Source: Kiloniellales bacterium (GTDB taxonomy: Bacteria > Pseudomonadota > Alphaproteobacteria > Kiloniellales > JAKSBE01). From it: a DNA stretch of 64,000 nucleotides. The position numbers were made by a program, and so were the translations under genes. The notes beneath the pieces were generated by a model that was not told where the DNA came from, made no database searches, and worked only from the letters and a program-made list of their open reading frames with translations. The DNA is taken from positions 21,594 to 85,593 of the forward strand of contig JASJBF010000004.1 of NCBI GenBank assembly GCA_030066685.1, written 5' to 3'. Below are positions 22,249 through 33,252 of this stretch, in pieces. Each line of letters begins with the position of its first letter. The stretch's first letter is position 1.

Positions 22249-23347
22249 TCGCTCCGACCTACGGGAGATGCGCGGCGCCCTGGCCCTGGCCCGGCGCGGG
22301 CTCGGCCGGGTCGCACCCAACCCGGCGGTGGGCTGCGTCATCGCCCGAAACGGTCGGGTCCTCGCCCGCGGCTGGACCCAGCCCGGAGGCCGGCCCCACG
22401 CCGAGGCCGAGGCGCTGTGGCGGGCCGGAGACGCCGCCAAGGGCGCCACGGCCTACGTGACCCTGGAGCCCTGCGCCCATCATGGCAAGACGCCGCCCTG
22501 CGACCAGGCCCTGATCGCCGCTGGCGTTGCGCGCTGTGTCGTCGCCCTGGAGGACCCGGACCCGCGGGTCGCGGGGCGGGGAATCGCGCACCTGAAGGCC
22601 GCCGGCATCGCCGTCGAACTCGGGCTCTGCCGCGAGGAGGCCGAGACCGTCAACGCCGGATACCTCCGGCTGCGCGCCGAGGGCCGGCCCCTGGTCGCGC
22701 TCAAGCTCGCCTCCACTCTCGACGGCCGGATCGCCACCGCGACCGGCGAGAGCAGGTGGATCACGGGGGAGGCAGCCCGGGCCCGGGCGCACCTGCTGCG
22801 GGCGCGGCACGATGCGGTCCTGGTCGGCGCCGGCACCGCCCTGGCCGACGACCCGCGCCTCGACGTCCGCCTGCCGGGGCTGGAGGTGGTGCGGCCGTTG
22901 CGCGTCGTGCTCGACGGCGGCTTGGGCCTGCCTCTGTCCCACGATCTGGTCGCACAGGCCGCAGCGCGGCCGAGCTGCCTGGTGACCGGGACGGACGTCG
23001 CACAGGAGCGCCTGACCCCATACCGGGACGCCGGGCTGCAAATCCTCCGCGTCGGGCGCGGCCCCGAAGGCCACCTCGATCTGAAGGAGGCCCTGAAGGC
23101 CCTGGGCGGGCTCGGCCTGACCCGGGTCCTTGTCGAGGGCGGCGGCCGTCTGGCCGCCGGCCTGCTGAAGGCCGGCCTGGTCGACGAGCTGCACTGGTTC
23201 CGCGCGGCCAAGATCATCGGCGGCGACGGCCGTCCGGCGCTTGCCGAGCTCGGGCTGAAGGTGCTGTCGGCGGCGCCGGGCTTCGCCCGCATCGGGCTCG
23301 AGATCCTGGACGGCGACGTGCTGGAATCCTTCCGGCGAAGCGCCTAA
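22220..23347 (+). CDS. ribD: Bifunctional riboflavin deaminase/reductase RibD
   Basis: 375 residues. The N-terminal deaminase has the zinc motif PHAEAEAL and [12 protein letters not shown]; the C-terminal reductase begins near residue 160 ([15 protein letters not shown]) and includes [13 protein letters not shown]. It performs steps two and three of riboflavin synthesis. The start is uncertain: TTG 22220 with GAGGAG just upstream gives the usual leader before the deaminase and overlaps nrdR by 29 bases; the first ATG (22268) would truncate the first helix. Confidence 0.93.
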   Translation: MASSAPTATDRSDLREMRGALALARRGLGRVAPNPAVGCVIARNGRVLARGWTQPGGRPHAEAEALWRAGDAAKGATAYVTLEPCAHHGKTPPCDQALIAAGVARCVVALEDPDPRVAGRGIAHLKAAGIAVELGLCREEAETVNAGYLRLRAEGRPLVALKLASTLDGRIATATGESRWITGEAARARAHLLRARHDAVLVGAGTALADDPRLDVRLPGLEVVRPLRVVLDGGLGLPLSHDLVAQAAARPSCLVTGTDVAQERLTPYRDAGLQILRVGRGPEGHLDLKEALKALGGLGLTRVLVEGGGRLAAGLLKAGLVDELHWFRAAKIIGGDGRPALAELGLKVLSAAPGFARIGLEILDGDVLESFRRSA

Positions 23348-23356
23348 GTTCGGCCC

Positions 23357-23962
23357 ATGTTCACGGGAATCGTTACAGATCTCGGGCGCCTGCGCGCGAT
23401 TCGGCCGGGCGGCGACACACGCCTCGTGATCGAGACCGCCTACGACACGGCGGGCATCGAGATCGGCGCCTCGATCGCCTGTTCCGGGACCTGCCTGACT
23501 GTGGTCGAGACCGGGCCGGGCTGCTTCGCCGTCGACGTCTCGGCGGAGACCCTGTCGCGGACCACCCTGGGCGCCTGGCAGCCGGGCGATCCTGTCAACC
23601 TGGAGCGCGCGCTGCGCCTCGGCGACGAACTTGGCGGCCACCTGGTCTCCGGCCATGTCGACGCGACCGCTGAGATCCTCGAGCGCCGGCCCGAGGGCGA
23701 CAGCCAGCGCTTCGTGTTCAGGGCCCCGGCCGAGGTCGCGCCTTTCATCGCCGCCAAGGGCTCGGTCGCCCTGGACGGGGTCTCGCTGACCGTCAACGAG
23801 GTCGAGGACGAGCCCGGAGAGGGGGTGAGATTCGGCGTAAACATCATTCCGCATACCGCTGAAAACACGAGCTTTGGTGCGGCCCAGCCCGGGCAGCGCG
23901 TGAACCTGGAAATCGACATGCTGGCGCGCTACCTTCAGCGCCAGCTTGGCAGGCAGGATTGA
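23357..23962 (+). CDS. ribE: Riboflavin synthase alpha subunit
   Basis: 201 residues; final dismutation of two lumazines to riboflavin. The N-terminus MFTGIVTDLG is invariant in the family, and the protein is a tandem duplication of a lumazine-binding barrel (second repeat near residue 97, HLVSGHVDATAEI). Nine bases separate it from ribD; its TGA lies 5 bases before the next start. Confidence 0.95.
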   Translation: MFTGIVTDLGRLRAIRPGGDTRLVIETAYDTAGIEIGASIACSGTCLTVVETGPGCFAVDVSAETLSRTTLGAWQPGDPVNLERALRLGDELGGHLVSGHVDATAEILERRPEGDSQRFVFRAPAEVAPFIAAKGSVALDGVSLTVNEVEDEPGEGVRFGVNIIPHTAENTSFGAAQPGQRVNLEIDMLARYLQRQLGRQD

Positions 23963-23967
23963 ACCCG

Positions 23968-25122
23968 GTGTCACACCCGCAGCAGGAGCCCTGGCGCGCC
24001 ACCTTCGGCGAGATCAAGGCCTCGATCGACGAGATCATCGAGGAGGCCCGCAACGGCCGCATGTTCATCCTGGTCGACGACGAGGACCGGGAGAACGAGG
24101 GCGACCTCGTGATCCCTTCGCAGATGGCGACCCCGGACGCGATCAACTTCATGGCCAAGTATGGCCGCGGCCTGATCTGCCTGGCCCTGGAGCGGCAGCG
24201 CGCCGAGGAGCTGCGCCTGCCGCGCATGGAGCAGCGCAACGAGAGCCGCCACGCGACCGCCTTCACGGTTTCCATCGAGGCCCGGCACGGGGTCACCACC
24301 GGGATCTCGGCGCCGGACCGGGCGCGCACCGTGGCGGTGGCGATCGACCCCACGGCCGGCCCCGACGAGCTTTCCATGCCGGGGCACGTCTTCCCCTTGG
24401 TCGCCCGCGATGGCGGGGTCCTGATGCGCACCGGGCACACCGAGGCCGCGGTGGACCTCGCCCGCCTGGCCGGGCTCTATCCCTCGGGCGTGATCTGCGA
24501 GATCATGAACGACGACGGCACCATGGCGCGGCGCGACGACCTGATCGGCTTCGCCCAGCGCCACGGCCTCAAGATCGCGACCATCGCCGATCTGATCGCC
24601 TACCGCCTGCGCAACGACAAGATCGTCGAGCGCCGCGCGGTCGGCGGGTTCGAAAGTCGGCACGGCGGCGCCTTCGAGATGACGGTCTACACCAACGCGG
24701 TGACCGGCACCGAGCACATCGCCCTGACCAAGGGCCGGATCGATGAGTCGGCGCCGGTCCTGGTCCGGGTCCATGCGCTCAGCGTGCTGGATGACGTTCT
24801 GGGCGACCTGTCCAGCGGCCGCGGCGGCGAGTTGCAGGCGGCCATGCGGATCATCGCCGAGGCGGGCCGCGGAGTCGTGGTGTTGATCCGGAACTCGATG
24901 ATGGCCAACCTGGCGCGGGAGCTCGAGCAGCGCGAGACCCAGAGCCAGCCCCCGATGGCCGAATTGAGGGACTACGGCCTCGGCGCGCAGATCCTGCTTG
25001 ACCTTGGCGTGCGGGAGATGATCCTGCTGCACAACACCCGCCATACTTTCATCGGGCTGGACGGCTACGGCCTCAAGGTCGTCGGCCAGCAGCCGGTCAA
25101 GGTCGAAGGAAACCAGGCTTGA
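23968..25122 (+). CDS. ribB: 3,4-dihydroxy-2-butanone-4-phosphate synthase with degenerate GTP cyclohydrolase II domain
   Basis: 384 residues. The N-terminal half is a complete synthase (DDEDRENEGDLVIPSQM, HTEAAVDLARLAGL, CEIMNDDGTMAR). The C-terminal half aligns with GTP cyclohydrolase II, but where that enzyme has its three zinc cysteines (HSECLTGD...RCDCG) the sequence reads VHALSVLDDVLGDLSSGRGG, with no cysteine. So GTP cyclohydrolase activity is not expected and a separate RibA should exist elsewhere; this is the so-called RibBX form. GTG 23968 is preferred over TTG 23959 by ribosome-site spacing. Confidence 0.9.
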   Translation: MSHPQQEPWRATFGEIKASIDEIIEEARNGRMFILVDDEDRENEGDLVIPSQMATPDAINFMAKYGRGLICLALERQRAEELRLPRMEQRNESRHATAFTVSIEARHGVTTGISAPDRARTVAVAIDPTAGPDELSMPGHVFPLVARDGGVLMRTGHTEAAVDLARLAGLYPSGVICEIMNDDGTMARRDDLIGFAQRHGLKIATIADLIAYRLRNDKIVERRAVGGFESRHGGAFEMTVYTNAVTGTEHIALTKGRIDESAPVLVRVHALSVLDDVLGDLSSGRGGELQAAMRIIAEAGRGVVVLIRNSMMANLARELEQRETQSQPPMAELRDYGLGAQILLDLGVREMILLHNTRHTFIGLDGYGLKVVGQQPVKVEGNQA

Positions 25123-25583
25123 GCGAGACGCCCCACCTCTTGATCGTCGAATCCCGCTATTACGAGGACGTGGCCGCCGAGCTGCTCAGCGGCGCCACCG
25201 CCGAGCTCGAGGCCGCCGGCGCCAGCAGCGAGCGGATCGAGGTGCCCGGCGCCTTCGAGATCCCGGCGGCGGTTCGTATGGCGATCCGCTCGATGGACTT
25301 CTACGCCGGCCGCCGCCGCTTCGACGGCTATATCACCCTGGGCTGCGTGATCCGCGGCGAGACCTCGCACTACGACTACATCTGCACGGAAAGCGCCCGC
25401 AAGCTCCAGGACCTGGCGGTGAACTACACCCTGGCCCTGGGCTACGGCATCCTCACCTGCGAGACCCACGACCAGGCCATGGAGCGGGCCGCCGTGAAGC
25501 GCAAGAACAAGGGCGGCGACGCGGCCCGCGCCTGCCTGGCGATGATCGGCGTCAAGCGGCACTTTCGCCTCTTTCCCAGGTAG
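25119..25583 (+). CDS. ribH: 6,7-dimethyl-8-ribityllumazine synthase
   Basis: 154 residues. Condenses the ribD product with the dihydroxybutanone phosphate made by RibB. VPGAFEIPAAVRM, DGYITLGCVIRGETSHYDYI (catalytic His) and the MERA segment are typical. TTG start overlapping the ribB stop, with GAAGGA 7 bases upstream. Contains a two-residue longer loop (FYAGRRRFDG) common to alphaproteobacterial type-I enzymes. Confidence 0.94.
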   Translation: MSETPHLLIVESRYYEDVAAELLSGATAELEAAGASSERIEVPGAFEIPAAVRMAIRSMDFYAGRRRFDGYITLGCVIRGETSHYDYICTESARKLQDLAVNYTLALGYGILTCETHDQAMERAAVKRKNKGGDAARACLAMIGVKRHFRLFPR

Positions 25584-25589
25584 GACGCC

Positions 25590-26102
25590 TTGGCCGAAAG
25601 CGAATCGAGATCGAAGGCCTTCAGCCGGCGGCGCCACATGGCGCGCCTCGCCGCGGTCCAGGCGCTCTACCAGGTCGAGATCACCGGCCAGCGCCCGGCC
25701 GCCGTGGTGCTGGAGTTCCATAAGCACCGGCGGGACGAGGAGCTCGACGGGGTCAGCTTCAGGGACCTCGACGAGGACCTTTTCAACGAGCTGGTGGTCG
25801 CGGTCAGCCAGGAGCCCGAAGCCCTGGATGCGTTGCTGTCCGAGGTGCTGGCGGCCGAGTGGCCGGTCGAGCGGCTGGAGCGGCTGCTCCGGATCATCCT
25901 GCGCCTCGGCGCCTACGAGCTGCGGTCCCGCCCGAAGGTGCCGGTCGGCGTGGTCATCAACGAATGCCTCGACCTGGCCCACGCCTTCTACGACGGCAAG
26001 GAGCCCGGCATGGTGAACGGCGTCCTGGACCGCCTGGCGAGGATGCTGCGCGGCCCGGAGGCCTCGACCGCGCGCGAGCGGCATCGGGCGAGGCAGGGCT
26101 AG
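25590..26102 (+). CDS. nusB: Transcription antitermination factor NusB
   Basis: 170-residue all-helical RNA-binding protein acting with NusE on boxA in rRNA operons. RRHMARLAAVQALYQVEITG at the N-terminus and GVVINECLDLAHAFYDGKEPGMVNGVLD near the end are diagnostic. TTG start 6 bases after ribH; the ATG at 25638 would remove conserved N-terminal residues. Its place after ribH is the usual one. Confidence 0.93.
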   Translation: MAESESRSKAFSRRRHMARLAAVQALYQVEITGQRPAAVVLEFHKHRRDEELDGVSFRDLDEDLFNELVVAVSQEPEALDALLSEVLAAEWPVERLERLLRIILRLGAYELRSRPKVPVGVVINECLDLAHAFYDGKEPGMVNGVLDRLARMLRGPEASTARERHRARQG

Positions 26103-26115
26103 AGGGGCCTCCAGG

Positions 26116-27120
26116 ATGGCGGGCGAGTTCGACCTGATCGAGACCTACCTGGCACCCCTGGCGGCCAAGCAGGCCGGCGCCTTCGGGCTCCGGAACGACG
26201 CCGCCATCTTTCCAGGTGGCCGGGACAAGTCCGTCGTCGTGACCTCCGACACTCTGGTCCAGGGCGTTCACTTCCTGCCCGAGGATCCGCCCGAGCTGGT
26301 GGCGCGCAAGCTGCTGCGGGTCAATCTCTCCGATATCGCCGCCATGGGCGGCAAGCCCTTCGCATATCTGCTGAACCTGGCCTTGCCCGACGACCTGGGC
26401 GGATCCTGGTTCGCCGGCCTGTCGCGCGGGTTGGCCGAGGACCAGGCGAGCTATCAGGTCGGGCTTCTGGGCGGCGACACCGTGTCGACCCCCGGGCCGC
26501 CGGTCCTGACCCTGACCGCGCTCGGTCGGATTCCCGGAGAGCGGGCCTTGCGGCGCGACGGCGCCCGGCCGGGCGACGACCTCTATGTCTCCGGCAGCAT
26601 CGGCGACGCGGCGCTCGGCCTTCTCGTCCTGGAGGGCCGGCTCGCAGAGGTCCCTGAGGACGCGGGCCGTGCCCTGGCGGATCGCTATCGCCTGCCGCAG
26701 CCGCGCGTGGAGCTGGGCCAAGCCCTGGCTGAGGGCGGTTTCGCGCGGACCGCCATCGACGTCTCCGACGGCCTGGTCGCCGATCTCGGGCACCTGGCGC
26801 GGGGTGCCGGCTTGGCCGCCGAGCTCTGGGCTGCCGAGGTCCCGGTCTCGCCGGCCGCCCTGGAGGTCCTGGCCAAGGCACCGGAGCAGCTGGAGACGGT
26901 CCTGACCGGCGGCGACGACTACGAGCTGCTGTTCTCGGCGCGCGAGTCGCAGCGGGAGAGCCTGATCGAGCTCGCCCAGCAACTCGACCTGCCGATCACC
27001 CGCATCGGCCGCTTCGCCAAGGGCGAGGGGGTTTCGGTCCTGGGCCATGACGGCGCCCCCCTGGCTCTTTCACGGAGCGGTTGGGTCCATTTTCAAGGCG
27101 ACTTGAGAAAATCCCTCTAA
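26116..27120 (+). CDS. thiL: Thiamine-monophosphate kinase
   Basis: 334 residues; phosphorylates thiamine monophosphate to the diphosphate cofactor. N-terminal RNDAAIFPGG, TSDTLVQGVHFLPED, the metal/ATP residues in VNLSDIAAMGG, and the later AIDVSDGLVADLGHLA motif are present. ATG 13 bases after nusB. Last gene of the run; a short inverted repeat follows at about 27153-27182. Confidence 0.93.
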   Translation: MAGEFDLIETYLAPLAAKQAGAFGLRNDAAIFPGGRDKSVVVTSDTLVQGVHFLPEDPPELVARKLLRVNLSDIAAMGGKPFAYLLNLALPDDLGGSWFAGLSRGLAEDQASYQVGLLGGDTVSTPGPPVLTLTALGRIPGERALRRDGARPGDDLYVSGSIGDAALGLLVLEGRLAEVPEDAGRALADRYRLPQPRVELGQALAEGGFARTAIDVSDGLVADLGHLARGAGLAAELWAAEVPVSPAALEVLAKAPEQLETVLTGGDDYELLFSARESQRESLIELAQQLDLPITRIGRFAKGEGVSVLGHDGAPLALSRSGWVHFQGDLRKSL

Positions 27121-27254
27121 GATTCTGAATATAAAGGAACTAGTTTAACTTCCCGGGAGCCGGGCAAGCTTCGCGCTCCGGCTTCATGGTTTATTCAGAC
27201 CTGGTGCCTTGACTGTCGGCTGGTGTCGTCCGCGGCCGAACAGCCAAAGAGACC

Positions 27255-27704
27255 ATGAAGCGCCTGCTGATCAGTCTGGTCCTCGTCCTGCTCCTCGCCG
27301 GTGGCGGCGCAGCCTGGTGGTTCTTGAACCAGGACGCCGAGCCGACCGAGGCCGAGGCCCCCGTCGAGCCGGCACCCAAGCCGAACTTCGTGAAGATCGA
27401 TCCGATCATCCTGCCGTTGATCCAGCAGAACAAGGTCACCCGCTTCGTCACCTTGGTGATCACTTTGGAGATGCCGATCGAGGACGCGATCCTCAAGGTC
27501 GAGCTGGTCAAGCCGCGGCTGATGGACGCGCTCTTCACCGAGCTGCACAGCCTGTTCAGCATGAAGATGGTGCGTGAGCAGGGCCCCGACTCGTCCTTGG
27601 TCAAGCGGCGCGTCAAGCTGGTGTGCGAGCGGATTCTGGGCGCCGGCACGGTCGATGCCGTGCTGTTGCAGGGGGTCTCGCAGCAGCGTCCGAACAGCGG
27701 CTGA
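27255..27704 (+). CDS. FliL-like membrane-anchored protein
   Basis: 149 residues: one N-terminal membrane segment (4-24), an acidic/proline linker (26-44), then a domain like the periplasmic part of FliL ([21 protein letters not shown], then two helices and a strand). FliL proteins surround flagellar stators, but no flagellar gene is adjacent, so this is an orphan paralogue or a FliL-fold protein with another partner. Start ATG after a weak AAGAG. Assignment rests on fold-like pattern, not on strong identity. Confidence 0.6.
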   Translation: MKRLLISLVLVLLLAGGGAAWWFLNQDAEPTEAEAPVEPAPKPNFVKIDPIILPLIQQNKVTRFVTLVITLEMPIEDAILKVELVKPRLMDALFTELHSLFSMKMVREQGPDSSLVKRRVKLVCERILGAGTVDAVLLQGVSQQRPNSG

Positions 27705-27788
27705 GCCGGGCGGCCGCGGCTTGCCACGGCCGCCGCCTTCTGGCATTTTCCGCGCGCATTTTTCCAGGCTCCTTGGGGCATCGAGGGT

Positions 27789-27815
27789 GCCGGCGCGTCC
27801 TGCGCCGGCTCGTTC
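27789..27815 (+). terminator. Hairpin between the FliL-like gene and hppA
   Basis: GCCGGCGC-GTCCT-GCGCCGGC (27789-27809) followed by TCGTTCT. Either a terminator of the upstream gene or a leader structure just before the hppA ribosome site, which starts about 12 bases later. Confidence 0.45.
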
Positions 27816-27832
27816 TACAAAAGGGCTACCAA

Positions 27833-29941
<2,109 letters not shown>

Positions 29942-29989
29942 TCGCCGGCCGGATGTAACGCCCCTCACGTCGAGGTCTTGGCGTACGAC

Positions 29990-30028
29990 AAAGCCCCGGT
30001 GGCCGCCAGGCCGCCGGGGCTTTCCTTT
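29990..30028. terminator. Bidirectional terminator between hppA and bamE
   Basis: AAAGCCCCGG-T-GGCC / GGCC-G-CCGGGGCTTT stem (29990-30004 with 30009-30023) flanked by A-tract on one side and T-rich sequence on the other, so it can stop both convergent transcripts. Confidence 0.85.
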
Positions 30029-30079
30029 GCGCGGGACCTTTCGGGAGGGGCGCCGCGCCGCCCGTCGACGGGCCTCTGC

Positions 30080-30544
30080 CTACTGGCCGGTGCCGGCGCC
30101 CGAGAAGCGGCCGACGTTGCCGAAGAGCTGCTGGAGTACCGAAAGCTCCTTGCCTTCGGTCGGTGTCACGCGGTCGACCGGATCGACATCGCGGCCGTCG
30201 TTCAGTGTGTAGACCTTCTTTTCGTCGACCATGCCGTCCTCGGAAAAGGACACAACCAGGACGTTGCGCTCGATGACGTCCGGGTCGAAAAAGGCCACCG
30301 TCTCCGACCGCGATCCGATATAGTACCAACGGTTGTCCTCGAAGGTTGAGACCGCCGAAGGCGAGCCCAACATACCGAGGACGTCCTGTTGATCGTGGAC
30401 GCCGGGCCGGATACCTTCGACCACCTCCTTGTCCGGCAGGTTGCCATGAGTGTTGAGGCCGGAGGAGCAGGCCCCCAGGCCGAGGAGGACCAGCCCCATC
30501 GCCAAGCCCCCGATTGCCCGTCTTGCTCCGTTTTGCTTGCCCAT
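30080..30544 (-). CDS. bamE: Outer membrane assembly lipoprotein BamE (SmpA/OmlA family)
   Basis: 154 residues. Lipobox LGAC near residue 26; the BamE motif LNTHGNLPDKEVVEGIRPG, then DVLGMLGSPSAVSTFEDNRWYYIGSR and a central VLVVSF-EDG strand. It belongs to the beta-barrel insertion complex. The ATG 30544 is supported by AGGGGA 9 bases upstream and by a promoter whose start site would lie close to the alternative GTG 30571. Divergent from the cytochrome bc1 chaperone gene, an arrangement common in alphaproteobacteria. Confidence 0.88.
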   Translation of the reverse strand: MGKQNGARRAIGGLAMGLVLLGLGACSSGLNTHGNLPDKEVVEGIRPGVHDQQDVLGMLGSPSAVSTFEDNRWYYIGSRSETVAFFDPDVIERNVLVVSFSEDGMVDEKKVYTLNDGRDVDPVDRVTPTEGKELSVLQQLFGNVGRFSGAGTGQ

Positions 30545-30574
30545 ATCTTGCGTTCCCCTGAGCGTCTGCACGCT

Positions 30575-30604
30575 ATTTTACCCCTTGAATAGACCCAAGG
30601 GCAA
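30575..30604 (-). promoter_or_regulatory. Promoter of bamE
   Basis: On the minus strand TTGCCC (30604-30599), 18-bp spacer, TAAAAT (30580-30575). Places transcription start about 25 bases before the bamE ATG. Confidence 0.5.
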
Positions 30605-30654
30605 AGGCAATGCAAGGGGGCAGGCGTCGGGCCAGCAGAGAGGATGCTAGGAAA

Positions 30655-31188
30655 ATGGTCCTAGAATCGATATTCGGCCGGCGTCCGGACGCCGAAGCTG
30701 CGCGGGCGCTCTATGAAGCGGTCGTGGCCCAGGCGCGCCAGCCAGCCTTCTACCTGCATTGCGGGCTGCCCGACAGCCTGGACGGCCGCTTCGAGATGAT
30801 CGCCTTGCACAGCTTCATCGTGCTGCGGCGACTGCGCGCCCTTGGGCCCGAGGCGGAGGCGCTGGCCCAGGACCTCGTCGACACCCTGGTCCTCGACCTG
30901 GACCGCAGCCTCCGCGAGATGGGGGCCGGCGACCTAGGCGTCGGCAAGCGGGTAAAGCGCATGGCGGCCGGTTTCAACGGCCGCATCACGGCCTACGAAG
31001 CCGGCCTGGCGGCGGGCAGCGAGGAACTGGAGGCCGCTCTGCGGCGCAACCTCTTCGGCACCACCAGCCCGCAACCCTGGCAGGTCTCGGCCATGGCCGG
31101 CTATCTGCGCCGGGAGATCGAGGTGGCGCCCGGTCCCGGCCTTCTGGCCGGAGAACTGAGCTTCGGGCCGCCACCTGAACCTGCCTGA
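30655..31188 (+). CDS. Ubiquinol-cytochrome c chaperone family protein
   Basis: 177-residue homologue of the mitochondrial CBP3/UQCC1 factor for cytochrome bc1 assembly. Core pattern: LYEAVVAQARQPAFY, then DGRFEMIALHSFIVLRRL, LVDTLVLDLDRSLREMGAGD and VGKRVKRMAAGFNGRITAYE, which together are diagnostic. The ATG at 30655 gives the normal N-terminus; an upstream ATG at 30610 adds an unlikely basic leader. Next gene is DUF177, the usual neighbour. Confidence 0.88.
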   Translation: MVLESIFGRRPDAEAARALYEAVVAQARQPAFYLHCGLPDSLDGRFEMIALHSFIVLRRLRALGPEAEALAQDLVDTLVLDLDRSLREMGAGDLGVGKRVKRMAAGFNGRITAYEAGLAAGSEELEAALRRNLFGTTSPQPWQVSAMAGYLRREIEVAPGPGLLAGELSFGPPPEPA

Positions 31189-31280
31189 GGCCGGAGACGA
31201 GGTGGCAAAGGATTTGACCTCCCAGGGCCGGTTCCCTAGAGTGCGGCGCTTCCCAGAAGGTGCATCCGGACGGTAACGCA

Positions 31281-31823
31281 ATGGCTGGCCGCGACAGGTC
31301 CGACAGCGAATTCACTCGGCCTTTTGCCGTCGAGTCCCTGGGCGAGGAGGAGCTCGTCCGGGAGATCGAGGCAGGGCCGGCGGAGTGCCGGGCGGTGGCC
31401 CGGCGGCTCGGTCTTGAGGACCTCTCCGGCCTGCGGGCGCGCTTTCGCCTGGCCCGCAGCGGGGCCGGCCCATTGATCCGGGTTTCCGGGCGTTTCGAGG
31501 CCGACGTGGTGCAGCTCTGCGTGGTCTCTCTGGAGCCCATCGGGCAACATCTGGCGGAGGACTTCGTCCTGACCTACAGCCCGGAGCCGGTCGTGACCCA
31601 GGATGAGCTGGAGCTGACCCTGGCCGATGAAGATCTGCCGGAGGAGGTCCTGGACGGGGTCATCGACCTGGGTGAGGCTGCGGTTCAACAGCTGGCGGTG
31701 GCCCTGGATCCTTATCCGCGGCGGCCGGACGCCGAGGTTCCGGCCGCCCTGCGTCCCGCGCAAGACGGCCCGGAAAGCCCCTTCGCGGCACTCGAGAAAA
31801 TGAAGGGCGGCAAGCAGGCTTAA
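31281..31823 (+). CDS. DUF177 (YceD) family protein
   Basis: 180 residues. YceD proteins precede rpmF in most bacteria and are linked to 23S rRNA accumulation. The conserved pattern is visible: RFRLARSGAGPLIRVSGRFE, ADVVQLCVVSLEPIGQHLAE and the acidic DLGEAAVQQLAVALDPYPR. It lacks extra zinc motifs. The ATG 31281 has only a weak ribosome site; an in-frame GTG 7 codons upstream is possible. Confidence 0.85.
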   Translation: MAGRDRSDSEFTRPFAVESLGEEELVREIEAGPAECRAVARRLGLEDLSGLRARFRLARSGAGPLIRVSGRFEADVVQLCVVSLEPIGQHLAEDFVLTYSPEPVVTQDELELTLADEDLPEEVLDGVIDLGEAAVQQLAVALDPYPRRPDAEVPAALRPAQDGPESPFAALEKMKGGKQA

Positions 31824-31872
31824 TCGAAAATTAACCCTGTGCGTCGTGGTGTGTAACCAATCGGTAACGGAC

Positions 31873-31902
31873 TTGCGAAGAGCCTACCTTTCTGCGTATA
31901 AG
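31873..31902 (+). promoter_or_regulatory. Candidate promoter of rpmF-plsX-fabH
   Basis: TTGCGA (31873-31878), 18-bp spacer, TATAAG (31897-31902), about 40 bases before the rpmF ATG in a locally AT-richer stretch of the 119-bp gap. Confidence 0.5.
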
Positions 31903-31942
31903 CGCGTCTCCGCGGGCCCGTTCGAACTGTGAGATTTGAGAC

Positions 31943-32125
31943 ATGGCCGTTCCGAAGAAGAAAGTCTCCCGGTCCAGGCGCGACATGCGCCGCTCCCATG
32001 ACGGGCTGCCGTCGGCCGGACCGAACGAGTGCCCGAACTGCGGCGAGATGAAGCTGCCGCATCACGTCTGCGCGGCCTGCGGCTACTACGACGGCCGCGA
32101 GGTCGTCGACGTCGAGGCCGTCTGA
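31943..32125 (+). CDS. rpmF: 50S ribosomal protein L32
   Basis: 60 residues: [20 protein letters not shown] start, then [14 protein letters not shown] and [12 protein letters not shown], a four-cysteine zinc-binding L32 of the C+ type. Followed by a GC hairpin (about 32131-32159) that may attenuate readthrough into plsX. The order DUF177-rpmF-plsX-fabH is the ancestral one that ties ribosome and lipid synthesis. Confidence 0.97.
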   Translation: MAVPKKKVSRSRRDMRRSHDGLPSAGPNECPNCGEMKLPHHVCAACGYYDGREVVDVEAV

Positions 32126-32190
32126 CGGCGTCCCCCGCCGGCCCGGAGCCGGGCGGGGGTCGAAGCTTGAGAACCGGGGATTTGTCGCCC

Positions 32191-33252
32191 TTGCAATCCG
32201 GCATCACCATTGCTCTCGACGCCATGGGCGGTGACCACGCGCCGGGCATGGTTCTGAGCGGTGCGAATATCGCCAGGAAGCGCTTTCCCGACGTCCGCTT
32301 CATCTTTTTCGGGCGCGAAGATGAGTTGCGTCCGCAGCTCGAGAAGATGAAGCCCCTGGCGGCGGTCAGCACGATCGTTCACACCGACCAGGTGGTCAGC
32401 GCCGAGGACCGGCCCAAGACGGTCGTCCGCCAAGGCCGGGAATCGAGCATGGGCCTCGCCATCCGAGCGGTCAAAGAGGGCAAGGCGGTGGGCGCGGTCT
32501 CGGCCGGCAATACCGGCGCGCTGATGGGCCTGGCCTACTTCGTGCTGCGCACCCTGCCGGGCATCGACCGGCCGGCGATCGCCTCCTTCATGCCGAACCA
32601 GCGCAGCGAATCGGTCATGCTGGACCTGGGTGCTAACGTGCACTGCGACGCCACCAACCTGGTCGACTTCGCGGTCATGGGCAACGTCTTCGCGCGCACG
32701 GTCCTGGGCTTGCAGACCCCCAGCATCGGGTTGCTGAACGTCGGCTCTGAGGAGACCAAGGGCCACGAGGCGCTGTGGGAGGCGGCCGAGATCCTGCGCC
32801 AGGCCGGGCTCCCGGGACGCTTCCACGGCTTCATCGAGGGCGATGACATCGCGAAGGGGACCGTCGACGTGATCGTGACCGACGGCTTCACCGGCAACAT
32901 CGCTCTCAAGACGGCCGAAGGCACAGCAAAACTGCTCAACGAGTACATGCGACAGACCTTCATGAGTTCCTTCCTGGCCCGAATCGGCTATCTCTTCGCC
33001 CGCGGCGCCCTGCGCAAGCTGCGCCAGCGGACCGATCCGCGCCGCTACAACGGCGCCATGTTCCTAGGGCTCAACGGCATCGTCGTGAAGAGTCACGGCG
33101 GGACCGATGCCCTGGGCTTCGCCAACGCCGTTGGCGTCGCGGTCGACATGGCGCGGCACGGGATCCTTGAGAAGATCACCGCCGACTTCGATGGCCTGTC
33201 CCGAACGATCCCGGCTCAAACTTCGCCCGAAGGGCAGGCGGCGGCGCTGTGA
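32191..33252 (+). CDS. plsX: Phosphate acyltransferase PlsX
   Basis: 353 residues; makes acyl-phosphate from acyl-ACP for phospholipid synthesis at the membrane. [14 protein letters not shown] near the N-terminus, [10 protein letters not shown], and [12 protein letters not shown] are family hallmarks. The start is unclear: TTG codons at 32167, 32182 and 32191 are in frame; 32191 has GGGGA 10 bases upstream and gives the usual short N-terminus. Stop overlaps the fabH GTG. Confidence 0.93.
   Translation: MQSGITIALDAMGGDHAPGMVLSGANIARKRFPDVRFIFFGREDELRPQLEKMKPLAAVSTIVHTDQVVSAEDRPKTVVRQGRESSMGLAIRAVKEGKAVGAVSAGNTGALMGLAYFVLRTLPGIDRPAIASFMPNQRSESVMLDLGANVHCDATNLVDFAVMGNVFARTVLGLQTPSIGLLNVGSEETKGHEALWEAAEILRQAGLPGRFHGFIEGDDIAKGTVDVIVTDGFTGNIALKTAEGTAKLLNEYMRQTFMSSFLARIGYLFARGALRKLRQRTDPRRYNGAMFLGLNGIVVKSHGGTDALGFANAVGVAVDMARHGILEKITADFDGLSRTIPAQTSPEGQAAAL

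Noticed and set aside
22160..22270. FMN riboswitch in front of ribD
   Set aside because: There is no intergenic space; ribD overlaps nrdR.
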